Positions 8,030-17,459 of a DNA stretch of 64,000 nucleotides are shown piece by piece (within the stretch, counting starts at the first letter, position 1; each line of letters starts with the position of its first letter). This DNA comes from Lachnoclostridium sp. An181 (GTDB lineage Bacteria; Bacillota; Clostridia; Lachnospirales; Lachnospiraceae): the NCBI RefSeq assembly GCF_002160325.1, contig NZ_NFKJ01000003.1:124001-188000 (forward strand). Reading direction: 5' to 3'. The position numbers and the translations under genes are program-made. The notes under the pieces were generated by a model. It was not told where the DNA came from and searched no databases. It saw nothing but the letters and a program-made list of their open reading frames with translations.

Positions 8030-9298
8030 TTAAATTCGGAAAAGGTAATTTTCAATTTCCCATTCCGTCACCTGGTTCATATAGGCATTCCACTCTGTCT
8101 GTTTCTCCTTTGCATACTGTTTCACAAACGCCTCTCCAAGAATCCGGTTCACAAACTCGTCTGTTTCCATTCTCTTTACAGCCTCACAGAGGTTTTTCGG
8201 TATATTTGCATAAACTTCCTCTGGTTTCAGCTTTCTTTTAATCCCGTCAAGCCCTGCTCCGAGGCATAACGCCAATGTAAGATACGGATTTGCAGCTGCA
8301 TCCGGGAGACGGAATTCAATCTTGTAACCCTCTTTTCCAGGATGCGGTACGTGAATCAAAGACTCATTTCCCTGCCCTTCTCCCGCAACTAAAGGCGCTC
8401 CAAATCCAGGGACAAGCCGTTTGTAGGAATTTACGATCGGATTCGTAATTGCAGCCATGGCTCCTGCATGATATTTCAGCCCCCCTATGAAATATTTGGC
8501 TTCCTGGCTAAGGCCTCCATTCTCTTCAAATACATCCTTTCCGTCTTTCCGAAGAAGAAACCGAAGATGCATGCCTGACCCTTGGGCGTCATTCCTTGGC
8601 TTTGGCATAAAAGTGGCGTGAAGTCCGTGCCGTTTTGCAATAGTTCGCACCGCAGTCTTAAACGTGACAATGAGATCTGCAAGACGGACGCCTTCTTCGC
8701 TGCAAAAATCAATCTCGTGCTGCGCAGGCGCCTTTTCATGATGGGAAGTCTCGATGTCATATCCCATATCTTCCAGTGTCAGCACCATATCCCTGCGCGC
8801 ATTCTCTCCCAAATCCAATGGACTTAAATCCATATAGCCTGCCTTTTCATGTGTTGTTGTCGTAGGGATTCCATTGTCGTCTGTGTGAAACAAAAAGAAT
8901 TCACACTCTGGCTCAGCAAAAAACGTATAGCCTTCTTTTTCTGCCTCTTCCACCACCCGTTTCAGAATGTATCTGGAGCTCTCAAAAACCGGTTTTCCAT
9001 CTGCATAGCAGACATCGCACAAAAGCCTTGCAACCTTTCCCTGCTGCGGACGCCACGGTAAAATGGAAAAGGTAGTAAGATCCGGATACAAAAACAGCTG
9101 CTCCATATCATCTTTGTCAAATCCATGGACTGCCAAGCCTTCGATCCAGCACTTTCCATCCAAAGCTTTCTCCATTTGTCCTGCGGTCACTGCAATATTT
9201 TTCAGTGTTCCGAACATATCCGTAAACTGAAGGCGGATAAACTCCACATCCTCTTCTTCTATCAAGTTTAAAATACTCTCTCTTGTCTTATGTTCCAT
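8030..9298 (-). CDS. glnA: glutamine synthetase type I family protein with altered active site
   Basis: A 422-residue GSI-family protein. The metal ligands (E131 and E133 in PECEFFLF, E188, E195, H244 in GSGMH) and the glutamate-binding R294 (YKRLVPG) and R330 (EFRLPD) are kept. Compared with Salmonella GlnA, however, Asp50 is E53, the flap Glu327 is G300, Arg339 is E312, Arg344 is H316, Arg355 is K326 and Asn264 is Gln. These are the ammonium-site and ATP-phosphate residues. It may therefore be a sensor, a weak enzyme, or an amidoligase for another amine. No frameshift explains the change. It has its own promoter and leader terminator and is followed by the ANTAR gene. Confidence 0.85.
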   Translation of the reverse strand: MEHKTRESILNLIEEEDVEFIRLQFTDMFGTLKNIAVTAGQMEKALDGKCWIEGLAVHGFDKDDMEQLFLYPDLTTFSILPWRPQQGKVARLLCDVCYADGKPVFESSRYILKRVVEEAEKEGYTFFAEPECEFFLFHTDDNGIPTTTTHEKAGYMDLSPLDLGENARRDMVLTLEDMGYDIETSHHEKAPAQHEIDFCSEEGVRLADLIVTFKTAVRTIAKRHGLHATFMPKPRNDAQGSGMHLRFLLRKDGKDVFEENGGLSQEAKYFIGGLKYHAGAMAAITNPIVNSYKRLVPGFGAPLVAGEGQGNESLIHVPHPGKEGYKIEFRLPDAAANPYLTLALCLGAGLDGIKRKLKPEEVYANIPKNLCEAVKRMETDEFVNRILGEAFVKQYAKEKQTEWNAYMNQVTEWEIENYLFRI

Positions 9299-9333
9299 TT
9301 TTCACACTCCTTTATTCAGATTTCCTCTCATAA

Positions 9334-9383
9334 AGAAAAAAAAGCGCTCCTATCCTGGGACACTCCCCAAAATAAGAACGCCT
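9334..9383 (-). promoter_or_regulatory. leader terminator/attenuator of the GSI-like gene
   Basis: Minus strand: a 17-bp stem (with G-T pairs) starting AGGCGTTCTTATTTTGGG, a short loop, then its complement and TTTTTTTTC. It lies downstream of the promoter and upstream of the start codon, so it terminates transcripts within the leader unless relieved; it would also stop readthrough from gltD. The 5' arm is preceded by CAAA, giving CAAAGGCG as in the pyrG and GSIII leaders. Confidence 0.8.
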
Positions 9384-9397
9384 TTGTTCATGCGGTT

Positions 9398-9426
9398 ATT
9401 ATAACAATCCACCTTTTCTTTGTCAA
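9398..9426 (-). promoter_or_regulatory. consensus sigma-A promoter of the GSI-like gene
   Basis: Minus strand: TTGACA, 17-nt spacer, TATAAT, a perfect consensus. The predicted transcription start is near 9391, about eight bases before the attenuator stem. It begins 17 bases after the gltD stop. Confidence 0.85.
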
Positions 9427-9442
9427 GATTTCCCATGCTCAA

Positions 9443-10927
9443 TCAAAGATTCGTATATCCCATCAAAGACCTGTCCACTGCTTTTGCTGCCTCAATTCCC
9501 TCTTTGATTGCCCAAACGACAAGGGACTGTCCTCTTCTCATATCGCCTGCTACAAAAACTTTTTGTTTGAAAGTTTCATATCCAGAGTCTTTTGTCTTTA
9601 CATTTCCTCTTTCGTTTAACGCTGTTCCAAATTCATCTGCAATGTATTTCTGCGCGCCCAAAAATCCTGCGGCGATCAGCACGATATCGGCATCCATCTG
9701 TTTTTCACTGCCTTTGACCGGGCTCATCTCCACTCTTCCAGTGTTCTCATTTTTTTTCGCAGTCAGTTCCACTGTACGGACTGCTTTTAGGTTTCCGTCC
9801 TTGTCCTTTATAAATTCATCCACTGTTGTGCAGTACACTCTCGGATCTTTTCCAAAGACAGCAATCGCCTCCTCCTGACCGTAATCTGTCTTCAGAACTT
9901 TTGGCCATTGCGGCCATGGATTGCTTTCTGTCCGCTCTTTTGGAGGCTCTGGCATCATCTCAAGCTGGACCACCGATTTTGCACCCAGGCGGATGGAGGT
10001 ACCCACACAATCGTTTCCTGTATCTCCTCCTCCGATCACAACAACACGTTTTCCTTTTATTTCCGGAAACGCTTTGTCCTCCAATGAAGAATCCAGAAGA
10101 CTTTTTGTCACCCTGGAGAGGAAGTCTACTGCAAAATAGATCCCTTTTGCATCCCTTCCCTTTACGTTTACATCCCGAGGATTGGATGCCCCGCAGGCAA
10201 GGAGAATGCGGTCATATTCTTTCAAAAGTTCTTTTGCTTTTACGTCCGCACCTACATTGACATTTGTCCGGAACTGTACCCCTTCTTCCTCCATCAGCTT
10301 TTTTCTTCTCTCAATAATGGATTTGTCCAATTTCATATTCGGGATGCCATAACAGAGCAGTCCGCCGATTCTGTCCGAGCGTTCAAACACAGTCACCTCA
10401 TGGCCTCTTTGATTTAATTTCAGCGCCGCTGCAAGTCCCGCCGGACCGCTGCCTATGACAGCAATTTTTTTCCCTGTACGCACTTTTGGGGGACATGGTT
10501 TGACAAGACCTTTGCGGAACGCATTCTCTATGACAGCATACTCATTTTCTTTTGTGGCCACAGGAGCAAAATTCACGCCGCATGTACATGCTTCCTCGCA
10601 GAGCGCCGGGCATACGCGGGCCGTGAACTCCGGAAGGCAGTGCGTCTTTGTAAGCCTTGCATATGCCTCCTCAAGGTTTCCCACATAGACGAGATCATTG
10701 ATCTCAGGGATGAGATTGTGGAGAGGGCATCCGGACGTCATGCCTGCAAGCGTACAGCCGGACTGGCAGAACGGCACTCCACAATCCATACACCTCGCCC
10801 CCTGCTCTCTTTGTTTTTCCAAAGAATCATGCTTTTTAAATTCTTGAAAATCCAGAATTCTCTCCTTTGGCTCTTTTTCTTTTGGCGTCTGTCGCCTGTA
10901 TTCTAAAAATCCGGTTGGTTTTCCCAT
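9443..10927 (-). CDS. gltD: glutamate synthase (NADPH) small subunit
   Basis: A 494-residue beta subunit of GOGAT, which takes electrons from NADPH via FAD and passes them through two 4Fe-4S clusters to GltB. The N-terminal cysteine motifs CMDCGVPFCQSGC and CPALCEEACTCG carry the clusters. GSGPAGLAAA (FAD) and GGGDTGNDC (NADPH) are the two Rossmann sites. It starts 15 bases after gltB and is the last gene of pyrG-gltB-gltD. Confidence 0.96.
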   Translation of the reverse strand: MGKPTGFLEYRRQTPKEKEPKERILDFQEFKKHDSLEKQREQGARCMDCGVPFCQSGCTLAGMTSGCPLHNLIPEINDLVYVGNLEEAYARLTKTHCLPEFTARVCPALCEEACTCGVNFAPVATKENEYAVIENAFRKGLVKPCPPKVRTGKKIAVIGSGPAGLAAALKLNQRGHEVTVFERSDRIGGLLCYGIPNMKLDKSIIERRKKLMEEEGVQFRTNVNVGADVKAKELLKEYDRILLACGASNPRDVNVKGRDAKGIYFAVDFLSRVTKSLLDSSLEDKAFPEIKGKRVVVIGGGDTGNDCVGTSIRLGAKSVVQLEMMPEPPKERTESNPWPQWPKVLKTDYGQEEAIAVFGKDPRVYCTTVDEFIKDKDGNLKAVRTVELTAKKNENTGRVEMSPVKGSEKQMDADIVLIAAGFLGAQKYIADEFGTALNERGNVKTKDSGYETFKQKVFVAGDMRRGQSLVVWAIKEGIEAAKAVDRSLMGYTNL

Positions 10928-10942
10928 ATCGTCACATCCCTC

Positions 10943-13900
10943 CTATTGTTTTTGTCCAATGCTTTCATAGAAAGCCTCAATCTGTGCCTGTTCGCTTGTG
11001 AATCCTTTTTCTTCCAGTTTCGCGCTCAGGGAAAGCATACGTTTGTAATCATGCGGAATGATCTTTTTGAATTTTGGAACGTATTCGTCAAAATGATCCA
11101 GAACTGCCTTTCCCTTGCAGGAACCGGTAGCCTCCACATGCTGTTCGATCATCTTTTTCAACTCCTGCTCATCGAACTTGCTCTCCACCTTTTCAATCGC
11201 TACCATAGTTTTGTTGATATTGCGGTAAAGCTTATTTTCCTCATCCAGCACATAGGCGATTCCTCCGCTCATTCCGGCCGCAAAGTTTTTCCCTGTCTTT
11301 CCAAGGACCACAACCCTTCCGCCTGTCATGTATTCGCACCCGTGGTCGCCGACACCTTCCACAACTGACCATGCCCCGGAATTGCGGACAGCAAAACGCT
11401 CTCCTGCCACACCGCAGATGTACGCTTTTCCGCTTGTCGCTCCGTAGAGCGCCACATTTCCTACAATGATATTTTCATCTGCTTTGTAGGATGCTTTACC
11501 GGAAGGATAGAGAACCAGTTTTCCTCCGGAGAGTCCCTTTCCAAAATAATCGTTGCTGTCACCGCAAAGTTCCAGCGTAAGCCCGGACGGGATAAACGCT
11601 CCAAAACTTTGTCCTCCTGCACCCTCGCAGTGGATGATAAAGGAATCTTCCGGAAGTCCTTTTTTATACTGTCGTGTTATTTCTGCTCCAAAAATCGTTC
11701 CAAAGGATCGGTCCGTGTTTGTGACCTTGACGTAAAGTTCTCCCTTCTCTCCTTTTTTCAGCGCCCCTCCAAGCTCTTTTACAAGCACACGTTCATCCAG
11801 CGTTTTTTCCAGCGCAAAGTCATATTTTTTCGTCTCATCGAAAATCACCTTTTCTCCGCCTGACGGCTGCCTCATAAGAATTGCAGACAAGTCGATCTTT
11901 TTTGCATTTGGATGACTGGCATCTTCTTTTGCTTTCAGTAAATCCGAACGTCCCACCATTTCATCCACAGTGGCAAATCCTAATTTTGCCATATATTCTC
12001 TGAGCTCCTGGGCGATAAACCGCATAAAGTTTTCCACATATTCTGGTTTTCCGCGGAAACATTTACGCAATTTTGGATTCTGTGTTGCCACCCCCATCGG
12101 GCATGTGTCCAGATTGCACACTCTCATCATGACACATCCGATGACAACAAGCGGAGCTGTGGCAAAACCAAATTCCTCTGCCCCAAGAAGAGCAGCCATG
12201 GCAACGTCCCGTCCGGTCATCAGTTTTCCGTCCGTCTCGATCATCACACGGTTGCGAAGTCCGTTTCTTATCAAGGTCTGGTGCGCCTCGGCAAGGCCAA
12301 GCTCCCATGGCAATCCTGCATTGTGGATGGAGCTTTCCGGCGCAGCCCCGGTCCCTCCGTCAAATCCGGATATCAAAATAACCTCTGCTCCGGCTTTTGC
12401 CACACCTGCCGCTACGGTCCCAACGCCTGCCTCTGATACAAGTTTTACGGAAATACGCGCATGTTTGTTGGCATTTTTCAGGTCATAGATCAGCTGGGCC
12501 AAATCCTCGATCGAGTAAATGTCATGATGCGGAGGCGGTGAGATCAGGCTCACTCCCGGCGTAGAATGTCTTGTCCTGGCAATCCATGGATACACTTTCT
12601 TTGCCGGCAGATGCCCTCCTTCTCCAGGCTTGGCTCCCTGTGCCATCTTGATCTGAATCTCTTTTGCGCTCACCAAGTATCTGCTTGTGACGCCAAAACG
12701 TCCGGATGCCACCTGTTTGATGGCAGAACATCTGTCATTTTTCGTGCCGGCAGAATCAAGACGTTCCTCGCTCTCACCGCCTTCCCCTGTGTTCGATTTC
12801 CCCTTGAGACGGTTCATCGCAATGGCCAGTGTCTCATGAGCTTCCTGGGAGATAGAACCATAGGACATTGCCCCGGTCTTAAACCGTTTCACAATGCTGT
12901 CCACGCTCTCTACTTTTTCTATCGGAATCGGCTCCCTGTCATAGGAAAAATCAAGCAGACTTCTCAAATAGCCATGTTCTTCTTCATCCGCAAGACGGGT
13001 GTATTCTTTAAACATCTCATAGTCCCCGCGTTTTGTGGATTCCTGCAGAAGATGGATCGTCTTAGGATTATAACGGTGTTCCTCACCATCGCTCCTGTAT
13101 TTGTGATTTCCAACACTCTCAAGCTCCAGATCATGTGCAAGTCCTAAAGGATCAAATGCTTTGGAGTGAAGAGCATCCATCTGCCTCTCAATCTCCTCCA
13201 GTGTGATTCCCCCCACTCTGCTTGTTGTTCCGGTGAAGTATTTGTCGATCACTTCTCCTGAAATTCCAATGGCCTCAAATATCCCAGAGCCGTGGTAGGA
13301 CTGGATCGTGGAAATCCCCATCTTGGATGCGATTTTTACAATTCCCTGTAAGACAGCGTCATTGTAATCATTTACAGCTGCATAGTAATCTTTTTCGAGA
13401 AGCCCGCTCTCGATAAGCTCTTTGATGCTGTCCTGTACAAGATACGGGTTCACCGCACATGCCCCGTATCCGAGCAATGTCGCAAAGTGATGGACGCATC
13501 TTGGCTCTCCAGACTCCAGAATAATGGCAAGTGATGTCCTCTTTTTCGTCTTTACAAGGTGCTGGTGTACTGCAGACACTGCCAAAAGCGACGGCATCGG
13601 CACATGATTTTCATCCACACCCCTGTCTGAAAGAACGAGAATATTGGCCCCCTCTTTGTAGGCCCTGTCCACCTCAACAAACAGTCTTTCAATGGCACGC
13701 TCGATCTTTGTGCTTTTATAGTAATTGATGGACACCACTGCCACACGAAAACCTTCCACGTTCATATTTTTGATCTTGAGCATATCCGTGTTCGTCAAAA
13801 TCGGATTGTTCACTTTGAGTACCTGACAGTTTCCTGGTTTTTCTTCCAGAAGATTGCCGTCCCTTCCAATATAGACGGTTGTACTTGTCACGATCTTTTC

Positions 13901-15490
13901 GCGGATTGCATCGATCGGAGGATTGGTAACCTGGGCAAACAGCTGTTTGAAATAATCGAACAATGGCTGTGGTTTCTTTGAGAGCACGGCAAGCGGAGTA
14001 TCTTTTCCCATTGCCTCAATACTTTCACTTCCGTTTAACGCCATTTTGTAAATACCCTGACGGTATTCTTCATACGTATAACCAAATGCTTTCTGAAGCT
14101 GTTTTAAGCGGGTCAGGTCATATTCCTCCACCTTCTTGTTTGGTATCTTCAGACTCTTTAATTCCACAAGATTGCTGTCCAGCCACTCCCCGTACGGCTG
14201 CCTTTTGGCGTAGTGTTCTTTCAGTTCATCGTCTCCGATGATTTTACCTTTAACCGTATCCACAACAAGCATTTTGCCAGGGTGGAGACGCTCCTTCAAA
14301 ACAATCTTTTCTTCCGGGATTTCCAAAACTCCCACTTCGGAGGAAAGGATCATATCATCGTCAGATGTCACATAATATCTGGACGGACGGAGTCCGTTTC
14401 TGTCCAGTACCGCTCCCATGATATCCCCGTCAGAAAACAGAATTGAGGCTGGTCCGTCCCACGGCTCCATCATGGTTGCGTAGTACTGATAAAAGTCTTT
14501 TTTCTCCTGGGACAAGGTCTGGTTGTTTGCCCAAGGCTCCGGAATCGCAATCATCACTGCCAGAGGAAGCTCCATTCCATTCATGACAAGAAATTCCAGT
14601 GTATTGTCCAGCATGGAGGAGTCGGAACCTCTTGTATCCACCACCGGAAGGACTTTGTGAAGTTTTCCTTCAAAATAATGGGAAACCATGGTCTCCTCTC
14701 TTGCCAGCATCTTGTCCGCATTTCCCCGAATCGTGTTGATTTCCCCATTGTGCACCATCAAACGGTTCGGATGCGCTCTCTTCCAACTTGGATTCGTGTT
14801 CGTGCTGAAACGGGAATGCACGAGCGCGATGGCGGACTCATAGTCCGGACTTTGCAGATCTTCAAAAAAAGTTCCAAGCTGCTCTACAAGGAACATTCCT
14901 TTATAGACAATCGTCCTTCCTGACAGGGAGCAAACATAAGTATTGTCATTGCTCAGCTCAAATTCTCTTCGGATAATGTACAGTCTTCTGTCAAAATCCA
15001 ATCCTTTTGCTGTTTCCTCCGGCTTTTCGATGAAAACCTGCGCAATATACGGCATGCAGTCCCGTGCTTTTTTCCCAAGAACATTTGGCCTTACCGGTAC
15101 TTGTCTCCATCCAATGATGGAAAGTCCTTCTTTTTCGGCAATGATCTCAAACATTTTTTTCGCCTGGTTTCGCTCTAATTCATTCTGGGGAAAGAAAAAC
15201 ATACCAACGCCGTATTCCCTCTCCCCTCCGATGTCCATGCCAAGCTTTTTACATTCCTTTTTGAAAAAGCGGTGAGAAATCTGAAGAAGGATCCCTACTC
15301 CGTCGCCGGTTTTCCCTTCCGCATCTTTTCCTGCCCGATGCTCTAAGTTCTCCACGATCCCAAGAGCGTTTGCTACTGTTTTATGTGTTTTTCTTCCTTT
15401 TATATTGACAACCGCACCGATTCCACAGTTGTCATGTTCAAATGCCTCTCTGTACAATCCTTCTTGTGTATTTTTTCTATCATTTACCAT
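10943..15490 (-). CDS. gltB: glutamate synthase (NADPH) large subunit
   Basis: A 1515-residue alpha subunit of GOGAT, which makes two glutamates from glutamine and 2-oxoglutarate. The class II glutaminase domain is N-terminal with its nucleophile at Cys22 after a short propeptide ([10 protein letters not shown]). The FMN-binding TIM-barrel synthase domain follows, with the 3Fe-4S motif [12 protein letters not shown], and then the C-terminal beta-helix (GXXGG repeats). I start it at ATG 15490, behind GGAGG with a 9-nt spacer, so it overlaps the end of pyrG by 11 bases. The frame is open upstream, but that part lies inside pyrG. Confidence 0.97.
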   Translation of the reverse strand: MVNDRKNTQEGLYREAFEHDNCGIGAVVNIKGRKTHKTVANALGIVENLEHRAGKDAEGKTGDGVGILLQISHRFFKKECKKLGMDIGGEREYGVGMFFFPQNELERNQAKKMFEIIAEKEGLSIIGWRQVPVRPNVLGKKARDCMPYIAQVFIEKPEETAKGLDFDRRLYIIRREFELSNDNTYVCSLSGRTIVYKGMFLVEQLGTFFEDLQSPDYESAIALVHSRFSTNTNPSWKRAHPNRLMVHNGEINTIRGNADKMLAREETMVSHYFEGKLHKVLPVVDTRGSDSSMLDNTLEFLVMNGMELPLAVMIAIPEPWANNQTLSQEKKDFYQYYATMMEPWDGPASILFSDGDIMGAVLDRNGLRPSRYYVTSDDDMILSSEVGVLEIPEEKIVLKERLHPGKMLVVDTVKGKIIGDDELKEHYAKRQPYGEWLDSNLVELKSLKIPNKKVEEYDLTRLKQLQKAFGYTYEEYRQGIYKMALNGSESIEAMGKDTPLAVLSKKPQPLFDYFKQLFAQVTNPPIDAIREKIVTSTTVYIGRDGNLLEEKPGNCQVLKVNNPILTNTDMLKIKNMNVEGFRVAVVSINYYKSTKIERAIERLFVEVDRAYKEGANILVLSDRGVDENHVPMPSLLAVSAVHQHLVKTKKRTSLAIILESGEPRCVHHFATLLGYGACAVNPYLVQDSIKELIESGLLEKDYYAAVNDYNDAVLQGIVKIASKMGISTIQSYHGSGIFEAIGISGEVIDKYFTGTTSRVGGITLEEIERQMDALHSKAFDPLGLAHDLELESVGNHKYRSDGEEHRYNPKTIHLLQESTKRGDYEMFKEYTRLADEEEHGYLRSLLDFSYDREPIPIEKVESVDSIVKRFKTGAMSYGSISQEAHETLAIAMNRLKGKSNTGEGGESEERLDSAGTKNDRCSAIKQVASGRFGVTSRYLVSAKEIQIKMAQGAKPGEGGHLPAKKVYPWIARTRHSTPGVSLISPPPHHDIYSIEDLAQLIYDLKNANKHARISVKLVSEAGVGTVAAGVAKAGAEVILISGFDGGTGAAPESSIHNAGLPWELGLAEAHQTLIRNGLRNRVMIETDGKLMTGRDVAMAALLGAEEFGFATAPLVVIGCVMMRVCNLDTCPMGVATQNPKLRKCFRGKPEYVENFMRFIAQELREYMAKLGFATVDEMVGRSDLLKAKEDASHPNAKKIDLSAILMRQPSGGEKVIFDETKKYDFALEKTLDERVLVKELGGALKKGEKGELYVKVTNTDRSFGTIFGAEITRQYKKGLPEDSFIIHCEGAGGQSFGAFIPSGLTLELCGDSNDYFGKGLSGGKLVLYPSGKASYKADENIIVGNVALYGATSGKAYICGVAGERFAVRNSGAWSVVEGVGDHGCEYMTGGRVVVLGKTGKNFAAGMSGGIAYVLDEENKLYRNINKTMVAIEKVESKFDEQELKKMIEQHVEATGSCKGKAVLDHFDEYVPKFKKIIPHDYKRMLSLSAKLEEKGFTSEQAQIEAFYESIGQKQ

Positions 15491-17120
15491 GCATGTGTTC
15501 CTCCATTCCATTGTGATCTTTTGCGTATTCTGCCGCCGCACCTATAAATCCTGCAAAAAGCGGATGCACACGGTTTGGTCTTGATTTCAACTCCGGATGC
15601 GCCTGTATTCCGATGAAAAACGGATGTTTTTTTAGTTCCACCATTTCTACAATATGTCCGTCCGGGGAAAGTCCCGCAAGGTGCATGCCGTGTTTCTCAA
15701 GGGCTCTCCGGTAATCATTATTCACCTCATAGCGGTGTCTGTGCCTTTCTGAAATTTCCTCTTTTCCATACAGTTCATATGCCTTAGAATCCTTTGAGAG
15801 AATACATGGGTAAGCCCCAAGTCTTAACGTGCCTCCGATATCCTCCACATTCCCCTGATCCGGCATAAGTGCGATCACCGGATGCATCGTATTGGGATCA
15901 AGCTCCTGGCTGTTGGCATCCCGGTATCCGAGCACATTCCTTGCAAACTCTACAATAGCAAGCTGCATGCCAAGACAAATTCCAAGAAACGGAATTTTCT
16001 TTTCTCTTGCATAACCAATGGCCGCAATCTTTCCTTCTGTACCGCGTTTTCCAAAACCGCCTGGAACAAGAATGCCGTCCATGCCAAGGAGAACATCACC
16101 GACATTGTCTGCATTGATCACCTCAGAATCCACCCAGTGGATATTCACCTCCGTACAGTTTGCGATCCCTCCATGTTTCAACGCTTCCACAACACTCAAA
16201 TAGGCATCATGGAGCTGAATGTATTTTCCGATCAGTGCAATGTGGACCTCTTTTTGGGGATTGCGCAGACTCTCCACCATCTTTTCCCAGTCCGAAAGCT
16301 CTGGCTTTGGACAAGGAAGCTGCAGGCAATCGCACACTGCCTGTGCAAGCCCCTCCTTTTCCATGGCAAGGGGAGCCTCGTACAGATACTCCACATCCAG
16401 GTTGGTCAGCACCCGTTTGCTTGAGACATTGCAGAACAGGGCTATCTTGTCTTTGACCTCATCGGACAGAGGCATCTGCGAACGGCAGACAAGTACATCC
16501 GGCCAAAGTCCAAGTCTTTGCAGCTCTTTGACACTTGCCTGGGTCGGTTTTGTCTTGATCTCCCCGGATGCTTTCAGGTAGGGAATCAAGGTCACATGGA
16601 TCAGAGCCACATTTTCCCTCCCCATGTCAAACTGAAACTGCCGGATTGCCTCCAAAAACGGCTGGCTTTCAATGTCTCCTACTGTTCCCCCGACTTCAAT
16701 AATGGCAATCCTGTCTTCCTTCTGCTTTTTTGCGCGGTAAAATCTGCTCTTGATCTCATTTGTAATATGAGGGATCACCTGAACTGTTCCTCCGCCGAAA
16801 TCCCCATGCCGTTCCTTTTGCAGAACAGACCAGTAGATTTTTCCGGTCGTGACATTGGAATCCTTGTCCAGATTCTCATCAATAAACCGTTCATAATGTC
16901 CCAAGTCCAAATCTGTCTCCGTTCCGTCATCCGTCACAAACACTTCTCCGTGCTGTATTGGATTCATCGTTCCCGGATCCATATTGATGTAGGGGTCAAA
17001 CTTCTGCATCGTCACCTGGAATCCCCTTGCCTTTAAAAGTCTTCCAAGGGATGCTGCCGTGATTCCCTTTCCAAGACCGGACACAACCCCTCCGGTCACA
17101 AATACATATTTGACTGCCAT
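15480..17120 (-). CDS. pyrG: CTP synthase (glutamine-hydrolysing)
   Basis: A 546-residue enzyme that converts UTP to CTP using ATP and glutamine nitrogen. The N-terminal amidoligase domain shows [16 protein letters not shown] and the C-terminal class I glutaminase has PGGFGKRG, the nucleophile in [11 protein letters not shown], and GIQAHPEL. The start is ATG 17120 behind GGAGAAG; the open frame further upstream runs through the leader hairpin and is not family-like. It is the first gene of an operon with gltB and gltD, tying a major glutamine consumer to glutamate synthesis. Confidence 0.97.
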   Translation of the reverse strand: MAVKYVFVTGGVVSGLGKGITAASLGRLLKARGFQVTMQKFDPYINMDPGTMNPIQHGEVFVTDDGTETDLDLGHYERFIDENLDKDSNVTTGKIYWSVLQKERHGDFGGGTVQVIPHITNEIKSRFYRAKKQKEDRIAIIEVGGTVGDIESQPFLEAIRQFQFDMGRENVALIHVTLIPYLKASGEIKTKPTQASVKELQRLGLWPDVLVCRSQMPLSDEVKDKIALFCNVSSKRVLTNLDVEYLYEAPLAMEKEGLAQAVCDCLQLPCPKPELSDWEKMVESLRNPQKEVHIALIGKYIQLHDAYLSVVEALKHGGIANCTEVNIHWVDSEVINADNVGDVLLGMDGILVPGGFGKRGTEGKIAAIGYAREKKIPFLGICLGMQLAIVEFARNVLGYRDANSQELDPNTMHPVIALMPDQGNVEDIGGTLRLGAYPCILSKDSKAYELYGKEEISERHRHRYEVNNDYRRALEKHGMHLAGLSPDGHIVEMVELKKHPFFIGIQAHPELKSRPNRVHPLFAGFIGAAAEYAKDHNGMEEHMHGK

Positions 17121-17151
17121 ATTGCTCTTCTCCTTCCATGTTCCCAAAACG

Positions 17152-17194
17152 AAAAAAAGCGTCAAAAATCCTGTTTTCTCTGGATTTTTGACGC
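17152..17194 (-). promoter_or_regulatory. leader terminator/attenuator of pyrG-gltBD
   Basis: Minus strand: a perfect 13-bp stem GCGTCAAAAATCC / GGATTTTTGACGC followed by TTTTTTTCG, between promoter and start codon. The leader does not begin with a G-run, so the CTP-dependent reiterative-transcription mechanism of Bacillus pyrG is not evident. The 5' arm is preceded by CAAAG (CAAAGGCG), as in the other two nitrogen-gene leaders. Confidence 0.82.
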
Positions 17195-17246
17195 CTTTGT
17201 CCTCTCAATATCTCTTCTTGCATTTTTTCAAAAAAATTATGGGACT

Positions 17247-17275
17247 ACTATATAACAAAACAAAAAAAATGTAAA
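17247..17275 (-). promoter_or_regulatory. sigma-A promoter of pyrG-gltB-gltD
   Basis: Minus strand: TTTACA, 17-nt spacer, TATAGT. The predicted start site is near 17240, giving a leader of about 120 nt that contains the attenuator. Confidence 0.7.
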
Positions 17276-17314
17276 TCCCTCAATGTCATTTTTTCTTTTT
17301 TTGCCAAAAATCAA

Positions 17315-17342
17315 TTGACAGATTCAAAATTTTGTGTATACT
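17315..17342 (+). promoter_or_regulatory. sigma-A promoter of the GSIII gene
   Basis: Plus strand: TTGACA, 16-nt spacer, TATACT. It is arranged divergently with the pyrG promoter, about 40 bases apart, so one factor bound between them could affect both. Confidence 0.8.
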
Positions 17343-17395
17343 ACTACCCATAAAGCTGATCCACAACAGGGAACAGCCCATACCGGCAACAGCAA

Positions 17396-17434
17396 AGGCG
17401 CTTTGGTTTTCACCAAGGTGCCTTTTTCTGTTTT
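17396..17434 (+). promoter_or_regulatory. leader terminator/attenuator of the GSIII gene
   Basis: Plus strand: an 11-bp stem AGGCGCTTTGG / CCAAGGTGCCT with a 6-nt loop, then TTTTTCTGTTTT, ending 26 bases before the start codon. About 45 nt of leader precede it and contain short possible stems (GGGAACAGCCC, GCCCATACCGGC). I could not fit the paired hexaloop signature of ANTAR targets with confidence. Confidence 0.8.
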
Positions 17435-17459
17435 GTCATTTTGAAAGGAGTTGTAAGCT

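Noticed and set aside
8351-8401. Frameshift or sequencing error as the cause of the altered GSI active-site stretch
   Set aside because: The two other frames hit stops within about ten codons, and the flanking YKRLVPG and EFRLPDAAANPYL are in the same frame as the altered part, so the substitutions are real in this sequence.
17195-17246. Bacillus-type CTP-sensing reiterative initiation at pyrG
   Set aside because: The predicted start region does not begin with the G-run and C needed for that mechanism.
17343-17434. Paired hexaloop ANTAR target in the GSIII leader
   Set aside because: I tried several stems, but none gave two loops with A at position 1 and G at position 4 closed by a good helix, so I report only the attenuator.
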